Program-made: the position numbers and the translations under genes
Origin: Flavobacteriaceae bacterium UBA3478
Lineage (GTDB): Bacteria; Bacteroidota; Bacteroidia; Flavobacteriales; Flavobacteriaceae
DNA length: 24,526 bases
Assembly (NCBI GenBank): GCA_002381155.1
Contig: DFQX01000007.1
Span: 752 to 25,277 of the forward strand
Direction: 5' to 3'
Notes under the pieces: generated by a model
Database searches by the model: none
The model's input: only the letters and a program-made list of their open reading frames with translations
What the model was told of the DNA's origin: nothing
Shown here: in pieces, positions 1 through 8,146 of the stretch
Layout: every line of letters begins with the position of its first letter
Numbering within the stretch: the first letter of the stretch is position 1

Positions 1-721
1 TACCAATGGGAGTCAATTTTTTATCACCCATAAAGAAACCCCTTGGTTAGACGGTAAGCACACGGTTTTTGGAAAATTAGTTTCAGGAGAGGCAACTTTA
101 GATTCGATCGCTACCACACCAACTGATCCGACCGATCGACCGTTAGAACCAGTGACTCTAGAAACGGTAGAAATTCTGCGGGTAGGAAGCCAAGCGAAAA
201 AATTTAATGCGGTTGAAACTTTAGAAAACTACTTCAATGCAATCGAAGAAGAAGCTAAGCGTAATGCAGAAGCAAAAAAAGAACGTCAAAACGAATTCGA
301 AAAACGTTTTGAAAATGCAGAATTAAGTGAACAAGGGGTTGAATATGTTGTTGAACGTCAGGGTACGGGAGAAACCCTAGCGATTGGTACCGAAATCTCA
401 GTTAACTACGCAGGATGGCTCGTCGACGGAACCTTGTTTGACACCAATATTCAATTGATTGCTGAAGGAGATGAAAACTACGATCAAATTAATGCGATGC
501 ATCGAGGCCAATTTATCCCCATGAAAACCACGATAGACCCTGATGCAGCTATGATTGCTGGTTTTAAAGAAGCCTTAATGACCATGAAGGTTGGCGAACT
601 TCGTTGGGTTCGTATTCCTTCTGTACTCGGATTCGGCAGCAATGGAGCGGGTAATGTAATTCCTCCAGGGGCAGACCTCGTTTTCTCTATCGAGCTCTTA
701 GGTGAACTACCTAAACGTTAA
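1..721 (+). CDS. Peptidyl-prolyl isomerase, cyclophilin-FKBP fusion (5' partial)
   Basis: The gene enters from the left edge in the frame whose first full codon is at base 2; 239 residues are visible before the TAA at 719-721. The start lies outside the window, so the GTG at 152 is not the start. The first ~55 residues are the end of a cyclophilin domain: NGSQFFIT followed by WLDGKHTVFGKLV, which keeps the Phe, Trp and His of the cyclophilin pocket. A charged helical linker (Ala/Glu/Lys-rich, about residues 70-105) leads to an FKBP domain with VNYAGWL, LFDT, GQFIP and NVIPPGADLVFSIELL. In the FKBP pocket the usual Trp is Phe (AGFKEAL) and the usual Tyr before Gly is Phe (LGFGS), so its activity may be reduced. 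There is also an insert of roughly 20 residues after LFDT. Dual cyclophilin-FKBP immunophilins are known from flavobacteria. Likely role: prolyl isomerisation or chaperoning, probably in the envelope, although the N-terminus that would show a signal peptide is missing. Confidence 0.9.
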   Translation, partial: TNGSQFFITHKETPWLDGKHTVFGKLVSGEATLDSIATTPTDPTDRPLEPVTLETVEILRVGSQAKKFNAVETLENYFNAIEEEAKRNAEAKKERQNEFEKRFENAELSEQGVEYVVERQGTGETLAIGTEISVNYAGWLVDGTLFDTNIQLIAEGDENYDQINAMHRGQFIPMKTTIDPDAAMIAGFKEALMTMKVGELRWVRIPSVLGFGSNGAGNVIPPGADLVFSIELLGELPKR

Positions 722-724
722 ACT

Positions 725-756
725 TTTGAAGGAGAACCTTTCAATTCCTATCTTAA
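725..756 (+). promoter_or_regulatory. Possible promoter for the amidohydrolase pair (weak match)
   Basis: TTTG at 725-728, a 20-base spacer and TATCTTAA at 749-756 follow the Bacteroidota layout TTTG-N17-23-TAnnTTTG, but the -7 element ends in AA rather than TG. The ATG at 777 would leave a short leader of about 15 bases. Read-through from the upstream isomerase gene is an alternative. Confidence 0.3.
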
Positions 757-776
757 AGTGTAAAACAAAACTGAAG

Positions 777-3710
777 ATGAAAAAACTACTAACCTTAGCC
801 CTATCTATGGCTTTTGCTATAGGATATGCACAAGATTATTTTCCTGCGCATTCAGAGGTAAAAACTACCGAACAGGTGTACCGAGCATTTACTGGTGCCA
901 CTATTCATGTAGATCCGACAACCGTCATTGAAAACGGAACACTTCTCATTTATAATGATGAAGTGGTATCTGTCGGAAGAAAAGTACAAATTCCAAGCAA
1001 CGCTATCGTTAGCGATTTGTCTGGAACGCACATATACCCCTCTTTTATTGAAGTGTTTAGCGAACTTGGGGTAGAAAAACCGAAACGCCAATCTAGTGCT
1101 GGGAGATCTGCACAATACGATCCCACAAGAGAAGGTTTTTATTGGAATGATCACATCCGTTCAGAAACCAATGCGATCGACTTTTTTACCTATAATTCAA
1201 ATCAATCAGACGAACTTCGAAAAGCCGGGTTTGGTGTGGTAAATACCCACAGAGCAGATGGTATTGCAAGAGGAACCAGTTTATTAGTCGCTTTAGACGA
1301 CAAGGGTGATGCCTCTAGTAGAATTTTAGACGACCGTTCAGGATCTTATTTTTCTTTCTCAAAAAGTATTCAGTCCACTCAATCCTACCCTAGCTCACTA
1401 ATGGGAGCTATGGCGCTTCTTAGACAGCTCAATCACGACTTAAAATGGTATGCTTCAGGTAATGTTACCACCAAAGACCGTGCACTAGAAGCACTAATCG
1501 CACAAAAACAACTTCCGCAATTCTTTGAAGCAGGCGCCAACGGGAATACCGTTCGTGCATTGAAAATAGGTCAACAATTTGGCATCAAATACCATGTTTT
1601 AGGGTCAGGAGATGAATACCAATACGTTAGAGAATTAAAAAACTTCAACGCTTCAGTTGTTGTCCCTTTAAATTTCCCAAAAGCTTATGATGTATCTGAC
1701 CCTAGTTACGCAGATTACGTCTCTCTTAAGGATATGCGTCATTGGTATCAAGCACCATCGAATGCCAAAATTCTAAGAGATCATGAAATTCGTATTGCTT
1801 TTACCACACAAGGACTGAAATCAGCAAATCAACTAAAAACACAAGTCGCATTAGCGATGGAAAGAGGTTTAAGCGAGGCTGATGCTCTTGCGGCGCTTAC
1901 CACAGTGCCTGCAGAAATTCTAGGTAAACAATCAGAAATTGGAGCCTTAAAACAGGGTATGAAAGCCAATTTCACCGTTACCTCTGGTCCTATTTTTGAA
2001 AACGAAACTACTCTTTTTGAGCACTGGGTAAATGGTCACAAGCACCTTTATGAGGATCGAAATACCCCAGACCTGAGAGGTGAATATATCCTAAATCATT
2101 ATGATCAAGATATTAAGCTCAATATTAACGGTAGTATAGGAAAACCAAAAGTTACTGCAACAATATCAGACGAGAAACTTAAAGTAAAATCAAATTATGC
2201 CAACTACTGGTTAAGTGTGAGTCTTTCAGATAGTCTTGGACAACTTTACAGAGCTACCCTTAAAAAAGAAGGTGACCTTTTAAGTGGTCGATTCGTTGAT
2301 GAAAACGGCGTTTCCCATCCTGTATCTATGGTCGCATTAGCTCCTACTTCTGAATCTAAAAACAAAGATTCTGAAGAGCTAGTGAGCTACAATCTCAAAG
2401 AACGATATCCCAATGTTGGTTCTGGATATACCGAACAACCGAAAGCCGAAGAAATTCTGTTTAAGAACGCAACTGTGTGGACAGGAACTAAGATTCTTGA
2501 AAACACAGATGTTCATATCAAATCAGGGAAAATTCAAAAAGTTGGTAAGGATTTAAAAGCTAAATCTGCTCAAGTGATAGATGCCTCTGGTAAGCACTTA
2601 ACCGCAGGTATCATCGATGAGCATACTCACATCGCAGCCCTAGCAATTAACGAAGGTGGACATAACTCTTCTGCAGAGGTACGTATGTCTGATGTAGTAG
2701 ATCCAACAGACCTAGACATTTACAGAAATCTAGCTGGAGGGGTTACTTCTGCCCAGCTTCTACATGGTTCAGCCAATCCGATTGGAGGTCAATCAGCAAT
2801 CTTAAGATTAAAGTGGGGAGCTACAGCAGACGAAATGCTCTTTAAGGAAGCCCCTGGCTTTATCAAGTTTGCACTGGGTGAGAATGTGAAACAATCGAAT
2901 TGGGGGTCAAATTCAAGATTCCCTCAAACACGTATGGGAGTTGAACAGGTATTTACTGACTATTTCACTAGAGGTAGAGAATACCTTGAGAAGAAAAAGA
3001 GCAAACAGCCCTATAGAATAGACGAAGAACTTGAAACCATTGGAGAAATCTTAGAGTCTAAAAGATTCATATCCAGTCATTCGTATGTACAAAGTGAAAT
3101 TAACATGCTCATGAAAGTGGCTGAAAAATTCGATTTCAGGGTCAATACCTTTACCCACATTTTAGAGGGTTATAAAGTAGCCGATAAAATGGCCGAGCAC
3201 GGTGTGGGTGGATCTACCTTCAGTGATTGGTGGGCATACAAATACGAAGTTAAAGATGCTATTCCTTACAACGCGGCTATAATGGCCTCTCAGGGAGTAA
3301 CTGTGGCTATAAACTCGGATGACGCTGAAATGTCGCGTAGATTAAATCAAGAAGCTGCTAAAACAGTCAAATACGGAGGTGTTTCTGAACTTGAAGCCTG
3401 GAAAATGGTTACCCTTAACCCTGCCAAACTACTTCATATTGATCACAAGGTCGGAAGTATTGAAGTAGGTAAAGATGCAGATGTGGTCTTATGGAGCGGA
3501 CATCCACTTTCGGTCTACAGTAAGGCCGAAAAAACCATTATTGAAGGTGCTACTTATTTCGACATTGAAAAGGATAAAGAAATTCAAGCATCAATTCAAC
3601 AAGAACGCTTAGAGCTTACCAAATTGATGCTTAAGGTTAAGGACTCTGGTGCAGAAGTAGTTTCCCCAATTCAGAACAAAAAAGAACGTTTCACCTGTGA
3701 TACGCTTTAA
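777..3710 (+). CDS. Exported two-module amidohydrolase family protein
   Basis: This 977-residue protein starts with a Sec signal peptide (MKKLLTLALSMAFAIGYAQ), which is why the ATG at 777 is preferred over an in-frame codon at 702 that would bury it. It has two amidohydrolase-superfamily modules. The N-terminal one (about 30-440) keeps the flanking beta-sandwich and the usual ending (LGKQSEIGALKQGMKANF), but the HxH metal site is replaced by IEVFSE near residue 92 and the late Asp position reads AFTTQG, so it should not bind the usual metals. The C-terminal module (about 565-930) is intact: HTH at 616-618, His768 (SSHSY), His794 (FTHILEGYK) and Asp848 (NSDDAE), closing with KVGSIEVGKDADVVLW. 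The closest family resemblance is to imidazolonepropionase or prolidase-like amidohydrolases; the substrate is unknown. It probably works outside the cytoplasm. The next gene, a third module, begins 19 bases after the stop and is likely co-transcribed. Confidence 0.88.
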   Translation: MKKLLTLALSMAFAIGYAQDYFPAHSEVKTTEQVYRAFTGATIHVDPTTVIENGTLLIYNDEVVSVGRKVQIPSNAIVSDLSGTHIYPSFIEVFSELGVEKPKRQSSAGRSAQYDPTREGFYWNDHIRSETNAIDFFTYNSNQSDELRKAGFGVVNTHRADGIARGTSLLVALDDKGDASSRILDDRSGSYFSFSKSIQSTQSYPSSLMGAMALLRQLNHDLKWYASGNVTTKDRALEALIAQKQLPQFFEAGANGNTVRALKIGQQFGIKYHVLGSGDEYQYVRELKNFNASVVVPLNFPKAYDVSDPSYADYVSLKDMRHWYQAPSNAKILRDHEIRIAFTTQGLKSANQLKTQVALAMERGLSEADALAALTTVPAEILGKQSEIGALKQGMKANFTVTSGPIFENETTLFEHWVNGHKHLYEDRNTPDLRGEYILNHYDQDIKLNINGSIGKPKVTATISDEKLKVKSNYANYWLSVSLSDSLGQLYRATLKKEGDLLSGRFVDENGVSHPVSMVALAPTSESKNKDSEELVSYNLKERYPNVGSGYTEQPKAEEILFKNATVWTGTKILENTDVHIKSGKIQKVGKDLKAKSAQVIDASGKHLTAGIIDEHTHIAALAINEGGHNSSAEVRMSDVVDPTDLDIYRNLAGGVTSAQLLHGSANPIGGQSAILRLKWGATADEMLFKEAPGFIKFALGENVKQSNWGSNSRFPQTRMGVEQVFTDYFTRGREYLEKKKSKQPYRIDEELETIGEILESKRFISSHSYVQSEINMLMKVAEKFDFRVNTFTHILEGYKVADKMAEHGVGGSTFSDWWAYKYEVKDAIPYNAAIMASQGVTVAINSDDAEMSRRLNQEAAKTVKYGGVSELEAWKMVTLNPAKLLHIDHKVGSIEVGKDADVVLWSGHPLSVYSKAEKTIIEGATYFDIEKDKEIQASIQQERLELTKLMLKVKDSGAEVVSPIQNKKERFTCDTL

Positions 3711-3729
3711 TACTATAAAGAACAAGATT

Positions 3730-5019
3730 ATGAGATCAATACTAACACTTTGTCTGAGCGTAGCCCTATCGGTTAACGCACAACAAACACCGGCAGATAT
3801 TCAAAAAGACGCAATTGCTATCGAAGGTGCTACTATACACACTGGAACAGGTGAGGTTATCGAAAATGGCTTACTTATTTTCGAAAATGGTGTAATTAAT
3901 TACTCTGGTAAAGCGAATGCAAAAATTGCGCGTCCTGAAAGAGTGATTAAAGCCAACGGAAAACATGTCTATCCAGGTTTTATCGCACCTACTAAAAGTT
4001 TAGGACTTGTTGAGATCGATGCTGTTCGAGCAACAGATGATGAAGACGAAATCGGAGAATACATCCCACACATTCGTTCGATCATTGCCTACAACGCTGA
4101 ATCTCAAGTAGTTGAATCACTTCGACAAAATGGAATTCTTCTAGGTCAAATAACTCCACAAGGAGGTACGATCTCTGGTAGTTCTTCGGTTGTTCAATTC
4201 GATGCCTGGAATTGGGAAGATGCGGCAGTAAAAACAGATGACGGAATTCACCTTAGTTGGCCTTCAACCCTCAGAAGAGGACGTTGGTGGGTCGGTGAGC
4301 CTAGAGGATATCAACCGAATCAAAACTATCTCGAGCAGTGGAGTGGGATTATTGAATTTTTACAAGCGGCAAAAGCTTACAATGCAGCACCTGCAAAAAC
4401 AATACACCTTCCCTATGCCGCAACCAAAGGATTATTCGATGGTTCTCAGCGTCTTTATGTTGCTGCCGATGGAGAACGAGAAATCTTCGATGCGGTAACT
4501 GAGCTAGAAAGAATAGGTATTAAACATATCGTAATTGTCGGTGGCTATTTCGCAGAAAAACAATTAGATCTTCTTAAGTCTAAATCTATTCCGGTACTCG
4601 TTCATAACCCTCACGAATTGCCAAATCTTGACGACGACGCTTACGATTTTGTCTATGGACTAGCGGCAAGATTACATAAGGCTGGATTGCTAGTAGGAAT
4701 TCAAAATGCATCTAAGGCTAATTTCCAAGTTCGCAATCTTCCGTTCTACGCCGGCCACAGTGTCGGATACGGAATTAACAAAGAGGAAGCTCTTGCCTTA
4801 ATTTCATCAAATACCGCGAAAATTCTAGGTATAGATGATACTTACGGCACCCTTGAAAGCGGAAAAAGTGCGACGCTCTTTATTTCTGAAGGAGACGCCC
4901 TTGATATGCGCACCAACCAATTATCTCATGCGTTTATCGATGGTAGAGAAATTTCTTTAGAAACCCATCAAACAGAAATCTGGAAGCGCTATCAAGAAAA
5001 ATATAGCCGACAAGACTAA
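3730..5019 (+). CDS. Exported amidohydrolase-like protein lacking metal ligands
   Basis: The 429-residue protein starts at ATG 3730, which gives a Sec signal peptide (MRSILTLCLSVALSVNAQQ); the in-frame codon at 3697 would overlap the previous gene and mask this. It has the amidohydrolase fold outline: N-terminal sandwich (IEGATIHTGTGEVIENG), the strand before the metal site (VYPGFIAPTKSLG) and the closing segment LGIDDTYGTLESGKSATLF. The HxH motif is absent at the expected place (GFIAPTKS) and the late Asp is Asn (GIQNAS). It is most like the N-terminal, also degenerate module of the upstream protein, including an RSEI/HIRSI stretch and a GGTISGSSSVV segment. It may be a non-catalytic partner or binding subunit of its neighbour. 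A terminator hairpin follows its stop by 4 bases, marking the end of the transcript. Confidence 0.85.
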   Translation: MRSILTLCLSVALSVNAQQTPADIQKDAIAIEGATIHTGTGEVIENGLLIFENGVINYSGKANAKIARPERVIKANGKHVYPGFIAPTKSLGLVEIDAVRATDDEDEIGEYIPHIRSIIAYNAESQVVESLRQNGILLGQITPQGGTISGSSSVVQFDAWNWEDAAVKTDDGIHLSWPSTLRRGRWWVGEPRGYQPNQNYLEQWSGIIEFLQAAKAYNAAPAKTIHLPYAATKGLFDGSQRLYVAADGEREIFDAVTELERIGIKHIVIVGGYFAEKQLDLLKSKSIPVLVHNPHELPNLDDDAYDFVYGLAARLHKAGLLVGIQNASKANFQVRNLPFYAGHSVGYGINKEEALALISSNTAKILGIDDTYGTLESGKSATLFISEGDALDMRTNQLSHAFIDGREISLETHQTEIWKRYQEKYSRQD

Positions 5020-5023
5020 ATGT

Positions 5024-5057
5024 ATCGAGCCTCAAATGAGGCTCGATTTATTTTTAT
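5024..5057 (+). terminator. Rho-independent terminator after the amidohydrolase genes
   Basis: A perfect 10-bp stem pairs 5024-5033 (ATCGAGCCTC) with 5038-5047 (GAGGCTCGAT) around a 4-base loop, AAAT. A T-rich run TTATTTTTATT follows. The next start codon is at 5061, only 13 bases after the stem. Confidence 0.85.
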
Positions 5058-5060
5058 TCC

Positions 5061-5852
5061 ATGCAAGTACTTAGTAGTTCACAAAATAAAATCATCAAAG
5101 ACCTCATTACCCTATCTGAGAAGTCAAAGCTTCGCAAGCAAAGAGGACTATTCGTACTCGAGGGAAAACGAGAGTTTGAAATTGCCATAAAATCTGGTTA
5201 TGATTTGCACACTGCCTTTGTGCAACCTGAATTACTTGATGATTCGTTTATTCTTAAACAACTAGAAAACCATTCAAGTTTTGAAGTGACTACGGAGCTC
5301 TACGCTAAAATTGCCTATCGCGGCTCAACCGAAGGGATTATCTGCATTTTCAAGCAAAAAGGTCATGAGTTAACGAAATATCAATTACCCCATACCTCAC
5401 CCCTTTTTCTAGTGTTAGAGAACGTCGAAAAACCGGGTAATTTGGGGGCCATTTTTCGATCTGCGGATGCAGCCAATATCGATGCAGTTATCATCACCGA
5501 GCCCATTGCCGATCTTTACAACCCAAATTGTTTGAGGTCTAGTCTTGGTTGTGCACTTAGCATTCCTTCAATCGTTTGCACTAACGAAGCCCTCCAAGTA
5601 TTCTTTAGGGAGAATAATATTCGTTCTTATGCAGCGACCCTCCAAAACTCAAACAATTACCTTGAAGAGAACTATACCGGAGCAACGGCTTTTATTGTAG
5701 GCTCAGAAGCTAAAGGTTTAAAAACCTTTTGGAGAAAAAACGCATCTCAAAATATCGTTATACCTATGCGTGGCGCAATCGATTCAATGAATGTTTCAGT
5801 AGCTGCCTCAATCCTTCTTTTCGAAGCTATTCGTCAACGGAGTAGTCTTTGA
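5061..5852 (+). CDS. TrmH/SpoU-family RNA 2'-O-methyltransferase
   Basis: The 263-residue protein transfers methyl groups from S-adenosylmethionine to a ribose 2'-OH in tRNA or rRNA. The N-terminal part (about 1-105) is a substrate-binding domain of the L30e-like type (SSSQNKIIKDL, RGLFVLEGKREFEIA). The catalytic SPOUT domain follows, with all three motifs: NVEKPGNLGAIFRSADAA near 125-145, FIVGSEAKGL near 213, and IPMRGAIDSMNVSVAAS near 233-250. The layout is that of the rRNA-type members with an N-terminal substrate-binding domain, but the exact target nucleotide cannot be read from sequence. The ATG at 5061 fits the family N-terminus and lies just behind the terminator of the preceding block; no promoter with a good -7 element was seen. 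It is followed 31 bases later by rel. Confidence 0.9.
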   Translation: MQVLSSSQNKIIKDLITLSEKSKLRKQRGLFVLEGKREFEIAIKSGYDLHTAFVQPELLDDSFILKQLENHSSFEVTTELYAKIAYRGSTEGIICIFKQKGHELTKYQLPHTSPLFLVLENVEKPGNLGAIFRSADAANIDAVIITEPIADLYNPNCLRSSLGCALSIPSIVCTNEALQVFFRENNIRSYAATLQNSNNYLEENYTGATAFIVGSEAKGLKTFWRKNASQNIVIPMRGAIDSMNVSVAASILLFEAIRQRSSL

Positions 5853-5879
5853 TAAAGCCCCTTAGTTTTACTAACTTTA
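5848..5879 (+). promoter_or_regulatory. Putative promoter of rel, possibly leaderless
   Basis: TTTG at 5848-5851, a 20-base spacer and TAACTTTA at 5872-5879 match TTTG-N17-23-TAnnTTTG except for the last base. The -7 element ends only four bases before the ATG at 5884, so initiation at the usual distance would fall at or next to the start codon. Confidence 0.45.
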
Positions 5880-5883
5880 ATTT

Positions 5884-8103
5884 ATGTTAACCGAAAAAGA
5901 GCTCGAACTAGAAAATAAGGCGATCGTTCAGAAGTATAAAGATCTTCTGAGAACGAGCTATCAGACCTTATCTGAAGAAGATAAAAGCCAGATAAGGCTT
6001 GCCTTTGAGGTTGCAGTAGATGCCCATCAAGACCAGCGAAGAAAATCGGGAGAGGCTTATATCTTTCATCCTATTGCCGTTGCTCAAATTGTAGCAGAGG
6101 AAATAGGATTAGACGCAACGAGTATTATTGCCGCCTTACTTCATGATGTAGTTGAGGATAGCGATTATACCTTAGAGTATATCGAAGAGCATTTCGGGGA
6201 AAATGTTGCACGAATTGTAAACGGTCTAACTAAGATCGCAGGTCTTAAAAAGGACATGAATAATTACAGTCAGCAAGCAGAGAACTTCAGAAAGATGCTT
6301 CTCACCCTAAACGAGGATGTTCGCGTGATCTTGATTAAGATTGCCGATCGCTATCACAACATGTTGACTCTAGAGTCTATGCGTCCCGATAAAAGGGAAA
6401 AAATTGCCTCAGAGACCCTTTACATCTATGCACCGCTCGCTCACCGCGTAGGGCTCTACAATATCAAAACGATACTCGAAGACTTAGCGCTGAAATATAC
6501 CCAGCCCCAAGTTTTTGAAGCTATACAAAGCCAGATCAGATCTCAAGCCGATAACAATCAGGAATATATTGAAAACTTTAAGGGAGTCATTGAAGATGCA
6601 CTGAAAAAAGAACATATTGACTTCGATGTTAAGGGGAGAATGAAATCGGTACATAGCATACATCGAAAAATGTTAAATCAAAACGTAAGTTTTGATCAGA
6701 TCTATGACAAGTTTGCTGTGCGAATTATTTACCGTGCTCAACCTGAAGAGGAAAAGTTTTTAGCATGGAAGATTTATTCGATTATCACCGATTATTTTAC
6801 ACCTAATCCGGTTCGCTTAAGAGATTGGATAACTTCACCGAAAAGTACCGGATATGAAGCCCTACACGTAACCGTTATGGGTCCCAATCGAAAATGGGTG
6901 GAGGTCCAAATTCGATCGGAACGGATGCATGAAATCGCTGAAAAAGGTTACGCAGCCCATTACAAGTATAAACATGGGGAGCAAAAAGATGGCGGAATTG
7001 ATATTTGGCTTAATCGCTTGCAAGAGGCACTTGAAAATTCTAACGGTAATGCGGTTGACTTTGTTGAAGAGTTTAAACTGAATCTTTACTCGAAAGAAAT
7101 ATTTGTTTTCACACCTATGGGTGATCTAGTGTCCCTACCAAAAGATGCAACCCCACTCGATTTCGCCTTTTATGTTCATACCGAGATCGGTATGAAAACA
7201 AGAGGGGCTCGTGTTAATAACAAACTGGTACCTCTTAGCACCTCTTTAAAAAGTGGAGATCAAGTCGAGATTATCACCTCAGACAATGCGAAACCGACCA
7301 CGGCATGGTTAGACTACTGCAAAACAGCAAAAGCCCTGTCTAAAATTCGATCGAGTCTAAATGCCGAGAAGAAGTCTGTCGCTGATGAAGGAAAAGAAAT
7401 ATTGCGCAGAAAACTTCGCACGCAAAAAATCAAATGGAATGAAGAAACCGTTAATAAACTGGTGAATCATTTCAAACTAAAAACCTCTCAAGATTTATTC
7501 TATCGAGTAGCAACAGGAACGATTACCAATGGTATGATTAAATCCTTTGCCTCACGATACCACAATGCACTTATTAGCTTTTTTACCTCGAAACTTCAAA
7601 GAAGTAATAAGTCAGCAGAAGGCGCATACGCCGATAACGAACTGAGCACGAAACTTGATTTACTGGTTTTTGGAGATGAAGAAGAAAGACTAGACTACAC
7701 GCTATCAACAGAATGTTGCAAACCCATTCCTGGAGATGAAGTATTCGGCTTTTTAACCGTGAATGATGGTATCAAGGTCCACAAGAAGAATTGTCCGAAT
7801 GCGGTTTCTCTTCAATCTAAATTTGCCTATCGAATTATGAAAGCCCGCTGGATTGATTCGACTCAAGAAGACTTTTATGCAGATATTAGCATTAGTGGGA
7901 TTGATAAAATTGGGCTAGTCAACAGCGTTACTCAGGTGATTTCTGATCAAATGCACGTGGGAATGAAATCGCTTCAATTCTCAGAAAAAGGAGGAACCTT
8001 TTCAGGAAGTATTCGGGTGATTGTCAAGAATAATGAAACCCTACAGAAACTTATCAACAAACTGAAGAAAATCAATGGAGTGGATAGAGTAATTCGTACT
8101 TAA
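5884..8103 (+). CDS. rel: Bifunctional (p)ppGpp synthetase/hydrolase (Rel/SpoT)
   Basis: This 739-residue, full-length long RSH protein makes and degrades the alarmone (p)ppGpp. The HD hydrolase domain is intact: SGEAYIFHP (His62), HDVVED at 87-92 and IADRYHNM (Asp155) match the manganese ligands of active hydrolases. The synthetase domain (about 215-360) has IYDKFAVRII, the loop SPKSTGYEALH and VEVQIRSERMHEIAEKGYAAH, so both activities are expected. A TGS domain follows (EIFVFTPMGDLVSLP, about 400-460), then a Cys-containing region (TECCKPIPGDEV ... KKNCPNA) and a C-terminal ACT domain. It is the only RSH gene in the window. Downstream fur and purA follow closely; the inhibition of purine-nucleotide enzymes such as PurA by (p)ppGpp, known from other bacteria, makes the rel-purA neighbourhood meaningful, although this is inference here. 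Confidence 0.95.
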   Translation: MLTEKELELENKAIVQKYKDLLRTSYQTLSEEDKSQIRLAFEVAVDAHQDQRRKSGEAYIFHPIAVAQIVAEEIGLDATSIIAALLHDVVEDSDYTLEYIEEHFGENVARIVNGLTKIAGLKKDMNNYSQQAENFRKMLLTLNEDVRVILIKIADRYHNMLTLESMRPDKREKIASETLYIYAPLAHRVGLYNIKTILEDLALKYTQPQVFEAIQSQIRSQADNNQEYIENFKGVIEDALKKEHIDFDVKGRMKSVHSIHRKMLNQNVSFDQIYDKFAVRIIYRAQPEEEKFLAWKIYSIITDYFTPNPVRLRDWITSPKSTGYEALHVTVMGPNRKWVEVQIRSERMHEIAEKGYAAHYKYKHGEQKDGGIDIWLNRLQEALENSNGNAVDFVEEFKLNLYSKEIFVFTPMGDLVSLPKDATPLDFAFYVHTEIGMKTRGARVNNKLVPLSTSLKSGDQVEIITSDNAKPTTAWLDYCKTAKALSKIRSSLNAEKKSVADEGKEILRRKLRTQKIKWNEETVNKLVNHFKLKTSQDLFYRVATGTITNGMIKSFASRYHNALISFFTSKLQRSNKSAEGAYADNELSTKLDLLVFGDEEERLDYTLSTECCKPIPGDEVFGFLTVNDGIKVHKKNCPNAVSLQSKFAYRIMKARWIDSTQEDFYADISISGIDKIGLVNSVTQVISDQMHVGMKSLQFSEKGGTFSGSIRVIVKNNETLQKLINKLKKINGVDRVIRT

Positions 8104-8146
8104 ATTTGGCCTACTTTAGCACTTTGGATTTTCTCGGATAAAATTT

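Noticed and set aside
852..1154. Open frame of 100 codons on the minus strand
   Set aside because: It lies inside the amidohydrolase gene, lacks any recognisable motif and has no promoter; it is a shadow frame. The same holds for the frames at 4238-4498, 8295-8492, 10778-10963, 14397-14639, 14772-14984, 19637-19843 and 21479-21664.
777..3710. Two separate genes fused by an assembly error in the 977-residue amidohydrolase
   Set aside because: The frame is continuous, and there is only one signal peptide and a proper linker between the modules. As far as known, long two-module proteins of this kind occur in flavobacteria, so a natural fusion is more likely.
8105..8146. Possible promoter in the rel-fur gap (TTTGG and TACTTTAG)
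   Set aside because: No pair of elements has acceptable spacing, so no promoter is claimed; fur may be read from the rel transcript.
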